Origin: Desulfovibrio sp. Dsv1 | Lineage (GTDB): Bacteria > Desulfobacterota > Desulfovibrionia > Desulfovibrionales > Desulfovibrionaceae | NCBI GenBank assembly: GCA_000403945.1 | Contig: APFI01000142.1 | Coordinates: forward strand, 1-5,497 | Reading direction: 5' to 3' | Length of the DNA: 5,497 nt | Shown here: piece by piece, positions 1 through 5,034 of the stretch | Position numbering within the stretch: the stretch's first letter is position 1 | Layout: each line of letters begins with the position of its first letter | Program-made: the position numbers and the translations under genes | Notes under the pieces: model-generated | What the model saw: only the letters and a program-made list of their open reading frames with translations | Told to the model about the DNA's origin: nothing | Databases searched by the model: none

Positions 1-189
1 GTCAACCGCACCTTCCGCGAAGAGATATCAAACTTCCATGTTTTCAGTGGGCTGGGCGAGGTTCGCGCTATCGTGGACACATGGGCGCAAGAATACAATG
101 AACAAAGACCCCATGAATCGCTGGGCAATCTCGCGCCACAGGAGCTTGCTCTCAACCATGCCGGGGACTCCGGTTTGGACTTGCACTAA
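1..189 (+). CDS. IS3-family transposase OrfB, C-terminal end (5' part outside window)
   Basis: Frame 1 is open from the first base and ends at TAA 187-189, giving 62 residues. The segment NRTFREEI, then LGEVRAIVDTWAQEYNEQRP and HESLGNLAPQEL, is the typical end of an IS3-family OrfB integrase (rve-type DDE fold). In that family NRTFREE-like residues come just after the catalytic glutamate, and the W..EYN..RPHESLG..P block closes the domain. The catalytic DDE residues lie outside the window, so activity cannot be judged. The truncation is caused by the window edge and need not be biological. The tail after PQEL (ALNHAGDSGLDLH) is not conserved in my experience. The gene points toward aroC and stops about 16 bp before the presumed IS end. 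Confidence 0.88.
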   Translation, partial: VNRTFREEISNFHVFSGLGEVRAIVDTWAQEYNEQRPHESLGNLAPQELALNHAGDSGLDLH

Positions 190-205
190 CAAGGGGGGCT
201 TTACA
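1..205 (+). mobile_element. Right end of an IS3-family insertion sequence (partial)
   Basis: The transposase stops at 189 and is followed by AAGGGGGGCTTTACA (191-205). Read on the other strand this begins TGTAAAGCCCCCC, the style of terminal inverted repeat (TG...CCCC) common in IS3-family elements, which usually end a few bases after orfB. The boundary at 205 is inferred: the matching left repeat and the 3-5 bp target duplication are outside the window and cannot be checked. The element separates the aroC operon from whatever lay upstream. Confidence 0.6.
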
Positions 206-254
206 CGCGCACTTCCGGCACTGTTCCGGCCGTAGACAATGTCGTGCGCAAACC

Positions 255-283
255 TTGCCAGCGGCCGGGGCCTTTCATATACT
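255..283 (+). promoter_or_regulatory. Sigma70-type promoter of the aroC operon
   Basis: TTGCCA (255-260, 5 of 6 to TTGACA) is followed after exactly 17 bp by TATACT (278-283, 5 of 6 to TATAAT). Transcription would start near 290, leaving an untranslated leader of about 90 nt before the aroC ATG at 381. It sits in the only gap upstream of three overlapping genes, about 50 bp beyond the presumed IS end, so it probably belongs to the host locus rather than the IS. The leader contains a 17-nt all-pyrimidine run (313-329) but no convincing attenuator or leader peptide. Confidence 0.6.
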
Positions 284-380
284 CGTGCCGGATTGGAGCG
301 GAAAGCCAGCCGCCCTTTCTCCCCCTTTCGGGACATTTCACGAACAGCGGCGCGGCAGTGCGCGGAACACGAGGCAGAGC

Positions 381-1475
381 ATGGCGGGCAATACCTTCGG
401 GCGCATCCTGCGTCTGACCACTTTTGGAGAATCCCACAGTCCAGGCATGGGCGGCGTGCTGGACGGCTGCCCGGCCGGTCTGGAGCTGTGCGAGGCCGAC
501 ATTCAGGCCGAACTGGATCTGCGCAAGCCCGGCCAAGGCCCCACGGCCACCAAGCGCAAGGAATCCGACACGGTGCGTCTACTCTCGGGCGTGTTCGAGG
601 GCCGCACCACAGGCACGCCCATCGGCTTTTATATCGTCAACGAAGACCAGCGCTCACGCGACTACGGCAATCTGGCCGACGTCTTCCGGCCCGGCCATGC
701 GGACTGGGGCTATTTTCAAAAATACAACGGCATCCGCGACCATCGCGGCGGCGGGCGCTCCTCGGGCCGGGAGACGGCCGCGCGCGTGGCGGGCGGCGTC
801 ATCGCCAAAAAAATACTGGCCCGCAAGGGCGTTGGCATACAGGCGGCCTGCGTGGAACTGGGCGGCATTGCCGTGCCCGCCGGGGACGTTGACATGGAGC
901 GCGCCCTGATCCGCCCCTATTTCGCGGCTTCCGACGCCGCCCCGGCCCTCTGGGACGCGGCTGTGGCCGAGGCACGCAAGGCCGGTGACACCCTAGGCGG
1001 CATCGTGCAAATCGTGGCCCGCAACGTGCCCGCCGGGCTGGGCGAGCCGGTCTTCGACAAGCTGGATGCCGGGCTGGCCCACGCTATCATAAGCGTGGGC
1101 GCGGTCAAGGGCGTGGAAGTGGGCGAAGGCTTCGCGGCGGCCCGCCTGCGCGGTTCGCAGAACAACGATGCCCTGCTGCCTGGTGCGGACGGCTCCATCT
1201 CCTCCGCCTGTTTCGCCTCTAATCACGCGGGCGGCATACTGGGCGGCATTTCCAGCGGCCAGGACATTGTGCTGCGCGCAGCCGTCAAGCCCATTGCCTC
1301 CATCGCCCAAGAACAACAGACTGTGGATAAGGAAGGCCGGGCCGCCGAGGTGTTGGTCGGGGGGCGCCACGACCTGTCCGCCATTCCGCGCATTGTGCCT
1401 GTGCTTTCGGCCATGACCGCCCTGGCCCTGGCCGACGCCCTGCTGCTGCAAAGCCGCATGGAGCACGGCCTGTGA
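381..1475 (+). CDS. aroC: Chorismate synthase
   Basis: Chorismate synthase makes chorismate from 5-enolpyruvylshikimate 3-phosphate by 1,4-trans elimination of phosphate, using reduced FMN. It is the last step of the shikimate pathway and is cytosolic. The 364-residue protein is normal length for the family. Visible signatures are NTFGRILRLTTFGESH (4-19, with H19 the first conserved histidine), DGCPAG (28-33), FRPGHAD (102-108, second conserved histidine H106), RDHRGGGRSSGRETAARVAGG-type FMN/substrate loop starting at R119, ISVGAVKGVEVGEGF, SNHAGGILGGISSGQDIV, and near the C-terminus GRHDLSAIPRIVPVLSAM. ATG 381 is chosen because homologues start M-x-G-N-T-F/I-G, and GAGG at 371-374 gives a suitable ribosome binding site. 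The frame is open back to 255 but that stretch is not family-like and includes the promoter. One oddity is serine at position 20, where GESHG is usual. The stop overlaps the next start (GTGA, 1472-1475), implying translational coupling. Confidence 0.97.
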   Translation: MAGNTFGRILRLTTFGESHSPGMGGVLDGCPAGLELCEADIQAELDLRKPGQGPTATKRKESDTVRLLSGVFEGRTTGTPIGFYIVNEDQRSRDYGNLADVFRPGHADWGYFQKYNGIRDHRGGGRSSGRETAARVAGGVIAKKILARKGVGIQAACVELGGIAVPAGDVDMERALIRPYFAASDAAPALWDAAVAEARKAGDTLGGIVQIVARNVPAGLGEPVFDKLDAGLAHAIISVGAVKGVEVGEGFAAARLRGSQNNDALLPGADGSISSACFASNHAGGILGGISSGQDIVLRAAVKPIASIAQEQQTVDKEGRAAEVLVGGRHDLSAIPRIVPVLSAMTALALADALLLQSRMEHGL

Positions 1476-1786
1476 ATCCTCAAGCCACGGCAAAAACGCG
1501 CTCCCTGGCGGATCTGAAATCCGTGGGCAAGGCCTCGCTGGCGGATTTCCGCCTGCTGGGCGTGAACAGCGTGGCGGCCTTGGCTGCTGCTGATCCGCGT
1601 GAGCTTTACGAGCGCCTCTGCCGTCTGCAAGGCGTCACGGTGGACATCTGCCAGTACGATCTTTTTTGCTGCGCTGTGGCTCAGGCCCGCGATCCACACC
1701 TGCCGCCGGAACAGCGCGACTGGTTTTGGTGGTCGCGCCGACGCAAGACGCGCAACGCAACCAGGACAGACGGGGCGGAGGACTGA
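1472..1786 (+). CDS. Helix-hairpin-helix protein, Cdd1 / 'pathogenicity locus' family
   Basis: This 104-residue protein resembles the small Cdd1-type family (Pfam 'Pathogenicity locus'). Family hallmarks visible are LADLKSVGKASLADFRLLGV (12-31), a helix-hairpin-helix-like segment with the VGK turn at 18-20, then DPRELYERLCRLQGV (41-55), then a D-x-C-x-x-D-x-F-like block (DICQYDLF, 58-65) and a C-terminal tryptophan-rich WFWWSRRRK (84-92). The fold suggests DNA binding, but the cellular role of the family is not established, and the 'pathogenicity' name comes from one locus and should not be over-read. The start is GTG 1472, overlapping the aroC stop by 4 bases, with GGAG at 1460-1463 eight bases upstream. 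No better in-frame ATG exists. The tail after residue 92 is basic and low in complexity. The stop shares one base with the recD2 ATG (TGATG), so expression should be coupled both ways. Confidence 0.85.
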   Translation: MNPQATAKTRSLADLKSVGKASLADFRLLGVNSVAALAAADPRELYERLCRLQGVTVDICQYDLFCCAVAQARDPHLPPEQRDWFWWSRRRKTRNATRTDGAED

Positions 1787-4074
1787 TGGCCGACCTGCCC
1801 CTGCTGCGCGATCCCGACGCCGTGGAACTTACCGGCACGGTGGAGCGCGTGATCTTCCACAATGAGGAGAATGGCTACACCGTCCTGCGTCTGCTGCCGG
1901 ACAGGGGCTGGCCCGGCGAAGCCAAGGCGGCGGGCGCGCCGCCTTGTACCGTGAACCGCGATCTGGTGTCCTGCGTGGGACATATGGTGGACCCGCAGGC
2001 CGGAGTGCAGCTCCGTGTGGCTGGGCGTTGGGTGAACAACGCCCGTTTCGGCCGCCAGGTGGAATTCTCCAGTTCCGAAGAAGTACTGCCCGCCACCAGC
2101 GAGGGCATCCGCCTCTATCTGGCTTCAGGTCTGATCAAGGGCGTGGGTGGGGAGCTGGCCGGGCGCATTGTGGAAGTTTTTGGCACGGACACCATCCGCA
2201 TGCTGGACGAGGAACCGGAACGCCTGCTCCAAGTGCGCGGCGTGGGCCGCAAAAGCCTGGCGCGCATCCGCGACTCTTGGGCCGAGCACCGGGGCATGCG
2301 CGATCTGCTTCTTTTTCTCCAGCCCCACGGCATCACACCGGCCTATGCCGTGCGCATCTACCGAGCCTATGGCAGCCATGCCCTGAACGTGATGCGCGAA
2401 AATCCCTACCGGCTGGCCATGGATATCCACGGCATCGGATTTGTCACGGCCGACGCGGCCGCCGCAAGGCTCGGCTTCGAGCCGGACCACCCCCTGCGCA
2501 TCCAGGCCGGGACGCTCTATATCCTGCAAAAAGCCACAGACGACGGCAACGTCTACCTGCCCGAAGCCAAACTGGTGCAGGAGGTCTGCGCCCAGCTGAA
2601 TGTGGAGCCGGAGCGGACTCTGGACGCCATTGCCGCTCTGGAACTGGATGAGCGCCTGGTGCGTGAGGACCTGGAGGTCCTTGGCGGCACTGTCGGGCGT
2701 GGAGAGCAAGAGGACGGCACGGACGGGGAGGGCGTGGGCGTTTATCTGCGCCGCTATCACCATTGCGAGGCCAAAACCGCTTTTTATCTCCAACGCCTGC
2801 TGCATTCGCCCAAGGCGGCACGTTTCGAGAGTCCGGACGCTCTGGTGGACAAAGTCACCGGCAAACTGTCCATTGCCCTGGCCCCGGAACAGCTGGAGGC
2901 CGTACGCACGGCGGCGCACAGCAAGATCATGGTGCTCACCGGCGGGCCAGGCACAGGCAAAACCACCATTATCAACGCCATCATCAAGCTGTTCGGCGAA
3001 GTGCGGACGCGCATTCTGCTGGCCGCGCCCACGGGCCGGGCCGCCAAGCGCATGGCCGAAACCTCGGGCCGCGAGGCGCGCACCATCCACCGCATGCTGG
3101 AATACAGTCCCAAGGAGGACGGTTTCGCCCGTAACGAGAACAATCCCTTGGCCTGCGGCCTGCTGGTGGTGGACGAAGCCTCCATGATGGACACACTGCT
3201 CTTCTACCACTTGCTCAAGGCCGTTCCTTTGGGCGCGACACTGGTGCTGGTGGGCGACGTTTGTCAGTTGCCTTCGGTGGGGCCGGGCAACGTGCTGGCG
3301 GATATCATCGCCTCGGGTGTAGTGCCGGTGGTGGAGCTGACCGAAATTTTCCGCCAGTCCACTGAAAGTGAAATCATCTGCAACGCGCACCTCATCAACC
3401 ACGGCGAGATGCCGAGCCTGGAATCCAGCAGGGAGCGGCTCTCGGACTTTTACTTCATCCACCAGAACAACCCGGAAAAAGCGGCGGACCTGATGGTGGA
3501 TCTGGTGAAGAAACATATTCCGCGCCGTTTTGGCATGGACCCGGTGGACGACATTCAGGTGCTCACGCCCATGCACAAAGGGGTTGTGGGCGCGGGGCAG
3601 ATGAACGCGCGCCTGCAGGAAGCCCTGAACCCCAACGGTCTGGAGGTGCGGCGCGGCGACCGGGCCTTCCGCCTGCACGACAAGGTCATGCAGGTGCGCA
3701 ACAATTACGAGAAGGACGTCTTCAACGGCGACATGGGCCGTATCGTCTTTCTGGACCCAAAAGAGCGCACGCTGAGCGTCAATTTTGACGAACGCGTGGT
3801 CTTCTATGATTTTGACGAGCTGGACGAACTGGTCCCGGCTTATGCCATTTCCATTCACAAATCACAGGGTTCGGAATACCCGGCCGTAGTCATTCCCATC
3901 ATGATGCAGCATTACGTGCTCTTGCAGCGCAACCTGATTTACACGGGCGTGACGCGCGGCAAAAAGCTGGTGGTGCTGGTGGGCGAATCCCGCGCTCTGC
4001 ACATGGCCGTCAAGAACAACAAAACCCGCAGGCGCTATACGCGTCTGGCCCAACGGCTGAATCCCGGAAACTGA
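1786..4074 (+). CDS. recD2: RecD2/YrrC-type ATP-dependent 5'-3' DNA helicase (SF1B)
   Basis: RecD2 helicases are superfamily 1B motors that unwind DNA 5' to 3' and act in DNA repair or replication restart independently of RecBC. The 762-residue product has the full layout. An N-terminal OB-like domain (ELTGTVERVIFHNEENGYTV near 14-33) is followed by helix-hairpin-helix segments (GLIKGVGGELAGRI from 115, VRGVGRKSLARI from 150, DIHGIGFVTADAA from 213). The motor then shows Walker A GGPGTGKTT (386-394), motif Ia APTGRAAKRMAE (414-425), T-I-H-R (433-436), motif II VVDEAS (461-466), motif III LVGDVCQLPSVGPG (488-501), motif IV LTEIFRQ (518-524), motif VI-region SIHKSQGSE (689-697) and VTRGKK (722-727). 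All key catalytic residues look intact. ATG 1786 is chosen from the family N-terminus and from GGAGG at 1777-1781; the open frame back to 1666 lies inside the preceding gene. A short acidic, glycine-rich linker (about 304-318) is probably a lineage-specific loop. No RecB or RecC homologue is in the window, consistent with the RecD2 class. Confidence 0.96.
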   Translation: MADLPLLRDPDAVELTGTVERVIFHNEENGYTVLRLLPDRGWPGEAKAAGAPPCTVNRDLVSCVGHMVDPQAGVQLRVAGRWVNNARFGRQVEFSSSEEVLPATSEGIRLYLASGLIKGVGGELAGRIVEVFGTDTIRMLDEEPERLLQVRGVGRKSLARIRDSWAEHRGMRDLLLFLQPHGITPAYAVRIYRAYGSHALNVMRENPYRLAMDIHGIGFVTADAAAARLGFEPDHPLRIQAGTLYILQKATDDGNVYLPEAKLVQEVCAQLNVEPERTLDAIAALELDERLVREDLEVLGGTVGRGEQEDGTDGEGVGVYLRRYHHCEAKTAFYLQRLLHSPKAARFESPDALVDKVTGKLSIALAPEQLEAVRTAAHSKIMVLTGGPGTGKTTIINAIIKLFGEVRTRILLAAPTGRAAKRMAETSGREARTIHRMLEYSPKEDGFARNENNPLACGLLVVDEASMMDTLLFYHLLKAVPLGATLVLVGDVCQLPSVGPGNVLADIIASGVVPVVELTEIFRQSTESEIICNAHLINHGEMPSLESSRERLSDFYFIHQNNPEKAADLMVDLVKKHIPRRFGMDPVDDIQVLTPMHKGVVGAGQMNARLQEALNPNGLEVRRGDRAFRLHDKVMQVRNNYEKDVFNGDMGRIVFLDPKERTLSVNFDERVVFYDFDELDELVPAYAISIHKSQGSEYPAVVIPIMMQHYVLLQRNLIYTGVTRGKKLVVLVGESRALHMAVKNNKTRRRYTRLAQRLNPGN

Positions 4075-4165
4075 CAGAATTTTGCCGAAGACTGTTTTCA
4101 TGGCCGCTTATACGGACTTTTTGTGACGAATAGACGTCATTAGTCGAAATTTATTCCATTCTATA

Positions 4166-4200
4166 TTGACAAAACACTTTTTTAGGTAAATCTTTATAGA
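4166..4200 (+). promoter_or_regulatory. Candidate promoter of the 63-residue gene
   Basis: A perfect -35 hexamer TTGACA lies at 4166-4171 in an A+T-rich stretch just upstream of the small gene. The -10 is unclear. At a 17-bp spacing only AATCTT is found, and the better match TATAGA (4195-4200) sits 23 bp away, which is too far for sigma70 alone. Either the spacing is compensated by a regulator, a different sigma factor is used, or the -35 match is chance. A separate TATATT (4162-4167) overlaps the -35 but has no good partner upstream. Confidence 0.35.
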
Positions 4201-4217
4201 AAAGTGGGAGGTGCGCC

Positions 4218-4409
4218 ATGCCCAGCGATCACGCGTTCTTTAATTGCAGTCAGGATCATGAAATCAATTATGTCGCGTCTCTGTATCTGGAGCATCAGAA
4301 AGTACGTGAATACCTCAAGGAGATATGCGCCGACGGTACCATCAGCCATTGGACGCATAAAAAACTGTACGATCACTTAGAAAGCCAAGGCTTTACCAAA
4401 ATAAAATGA
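4218..4409 (+). CDS. Small orphan protein of unknown function (63 aa)
   Basis: I do not recognise this protein. It is soluble-looking, with no signal peptide or membrane segment, and appears mostly helical. It is rich in His, Lys, Glu and Asp, with cysteines at 9 and 36 and a single tryptophan at 45. The C-terminal half (HWTHKKLYDHLESQGF, 44-59) looks like a helix-turn-helix-sized segment, but that is only an impression. The gene is believable because GGGAGG (4206-4211) sits six bases before the ATG, a consensus -35 box lies upstream, and it fills the gap after recD2. Its G+C content is about 43% by hand count, against well over 60% for its neighbours, and the 143-bp upstream gap is about 37%. 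This suggests either recent acquisition or a strongly expressed small gene with a relaxed codon style. It converges on the ribB remnant. Confidence 0.7.
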   Translation: MPSDHAFFNCSQDHEINYVASLYLEHQKVREYLKEICADGTISHWTHKKLYDHLESQGFTKIK

Positions 4410-4413
4410 GGCT

Positions 4414-4435
4414 TGGCGGACTTCACGTCCAGCCA
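4414..4435. repeat. Imperfect hairpin just after the 63-residue gene
   Basis: TGGCGGAC (4414-4421) can pair with GTCC-A-GCCA (4427-4435) around the loop TTCAC, leaving one bulged A. No T-run follows, so it is not a canonical terminator. The stretch CTTGGC at its left edge (4412-4417) could alternatively pair with GCCAAG at 4384-4389 inside the gene. It may stabilise the mRNA 3' end or may be chance. Confidence 0.3.
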
Positions 4436-4472
4436 CGCGCAGATCATTTTCGTGCCGTTGCGGCGCGACCAA

Positions 4473-4496
4473 GAGGGCGGCTGAACGGCCGCCCTC
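4473..4496. terminator. Strong GC hairpin between convergent units, possible bidirectional terminator
   Basis: GAGGGCGGC (4473-4481) and GCCGCCCTC (4488-4496) form a perfect 9-bp stem with the 6-nt loop TGAACG. It lies between the plus-strand small gene (stop 4409) and the last possible stop of the minus-strand ribB remnant (4534), the expected place for a shared terminator. Neither side has a real T-tract (CCGCATT on the plus strand, TTGGTCG on the minus), so intrinsic termination is not assured. RNA stabilisation or a pause site are alternatives. Confidence 0.45.
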
Positions 4497-4533
4497 CCGC
4501 ATTGACAAGGCGTTTTCAGCTGACGCGGCGACT

Positions 4534-4913
4534 TCAGATCACCTGACTTGGCCTGTTGTGTTTTTTCTTCTCCGGTCGTCCGCCGCCAGGCCGCGATATC
4601 TTCCACACTGAGCAACGGCATGCTGTGCGCGCGGGCAAAGCCACTTCCGGCAGGCGGGCCATGCTGCCGTCCTCATTGGTCAGTTCGCAAAGGACGCCGC
4701 AGGGAGCAAGACCGGCCAGAGCCATGAGATCCACTGTGGTTTCGGTGTGTCCCCGCCGCTCCAGTACACCGCCGGGGCGGGCCCGCAACGGAAAGACATG
4801 GCCCGGACGGCGCAGATCCTCGGGGCGGGCTCCGGCCTGACGGCCGCCAGAACCGTCGTCACACGGTCGGCGGCGGAAACGCCGGTTGTCACGCCGACGG
4901 CCGCCTCAATATC
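4534..4913 (-). pseudogene. ribB: ribB remnant: 3,4-dihydroxy-2-butanone 4-phosphate synthase, 5'-truncated with two frameshifts
   Basis: The intact enzyme converts ribulose 5-phosphate to formate and the 4-carbon precursor of riboflavin. Only the C-terminal ~40% remains, in three frames. First comes DIEAAVGVTTGVSAADRVTT through LAAV (from 4913 to about 4839). Then the frame changes near 4837 to ARPEDLRRPGHVFPLRARPG, GGVLERRGHTETTVDLMALA, GVLCELTNEDGSMARLPE (to about 4645). It changes again near 4643 to GFARAHSMPLLSVEDIAAWR. These align block by block with RibB proteins (IEAA-GVTTGVSAADR, RPGHVFPLRA, GVL-RGGHTEA, GVLCEL-NDDGTMAR). Each change is net -1: a single missing base fits the first, and a missing base or four fits the second. 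The N-terminal part with the DDEDRENEGD-type active-site loop is absent, and the sequence runs straight into an FMN riboswitch fragment. The last ribB-like frame has no stop until 4373; the middle frame stops at 4534, used here as the end. Certainly non-functional as read, unless these are assembly errors. Confidence 0.88.
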
Positions 4914-4916
4914 ACC

Positions 4917-4950
4917 CCGCCGGTGGGGACTTGCACCCCGCCCTGAGAAT
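4917..4950 (-). promoter_or_regulatory. Truncated FMN (RFN) riboswitch, 5' portion only
   Basis: On the minus strand from 4950, ATTCTCAGGGCGGGG, then TGCAAGT, then CCCCACCGGCGG is the highly conserved opening of the RFN element (P1 5' strand, P2 hairpin and the following ACCGGCGG core), close to the E. coli ribB leader. The rest of the aptamer is missing: neither the AGCCCGCGAGC block nor the GATCCGGTGAAATTCCGG, GCCGACGG and AGTCCGGATG blocks follow. Instead ribB coding sequence begins within a few bases. FMN binding should be lost because the junction needs all stems and the P1 3' strand. Confidence 0.85.
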
Positions 4951-4956
4951 GGAGGC

Positions 4957-4985
4957 AGCATACGCCCGGAGCGGGCGTATGACAA
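4957..4985 (-). promoter_or_regulatory. Promoter of the former ribB unit, overlapping a 10-bp palindrome
   Basis: On the minus strand TTGTCA (4985-4980, 5 of 6) and TATGCT (4962-4957, 4 of 6) are spaced exactly 17 bp. The predicted start is near 4950, right where the RFN element begins, as in typical riboflavin leaders. The same DNA contains a perfect inverted repeat, CATACGCCCG / CGGGCGTATG with loop GAG (4959-4981), spanning the whole spacer. It could be a leftover operator, or a terminator hairpin for the AMMECR1 gene ending at 5035, though no T-run follows it. Confidence 0.5.
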
Positions 4986-5034
4986 GGTGTGGACATGCCC
5001 GGATGAGAGCGGACGCATACGGACGTCTCCGCCC

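Noticed and set aside
255..380. N-terminal extension of aroC to an upstream ATG at 255
   Set aside because: Chorismate synthases begin M-x-G-N-T-F/I-G, which matches ATG 381; the extension overlaps the promoter hexamers and is not family-like.
917..1699. Several minus-strand open frames under aroC and the HhH gene
   Set aside because: They are antisense shadows of well-supported genes with compositionally biased, unrecognisable products.
1666..1785. Earlier start for recD2 at 1666
   Set aside because: The extra 40 codons lie within the helix-hairpin-helix gene in another frame; ATG 1786 has a GGAGG site and fits the family N-terminus.
2125..3858. 577-codon minus-strand open frame inside recD2
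   Set aside because: It is exactly antisense to a helicase with all motifs intact, has no family-like motifs and is a typical open shadow frame of GC-rich coding DNA.
4101..4122. Possible terminator after recD2 (CCG-CTTATA-CGG then ACTTTTTG)
   Set aside because: The stem is only 3 bp, too weak to call despite the following T-run; recD2 transcripts may run into the small gene.
4134..4139. GACGTC palindrome upstream of the small gene
   Set aside because: The symmetry does not extend beyond 6 bp, which is expected by chance.
4556..4840. 94-codon plus-strand frame
   Set aside because: It is antisense to the ribB remnant, has no recognisable motif and no good ribosome binding site.
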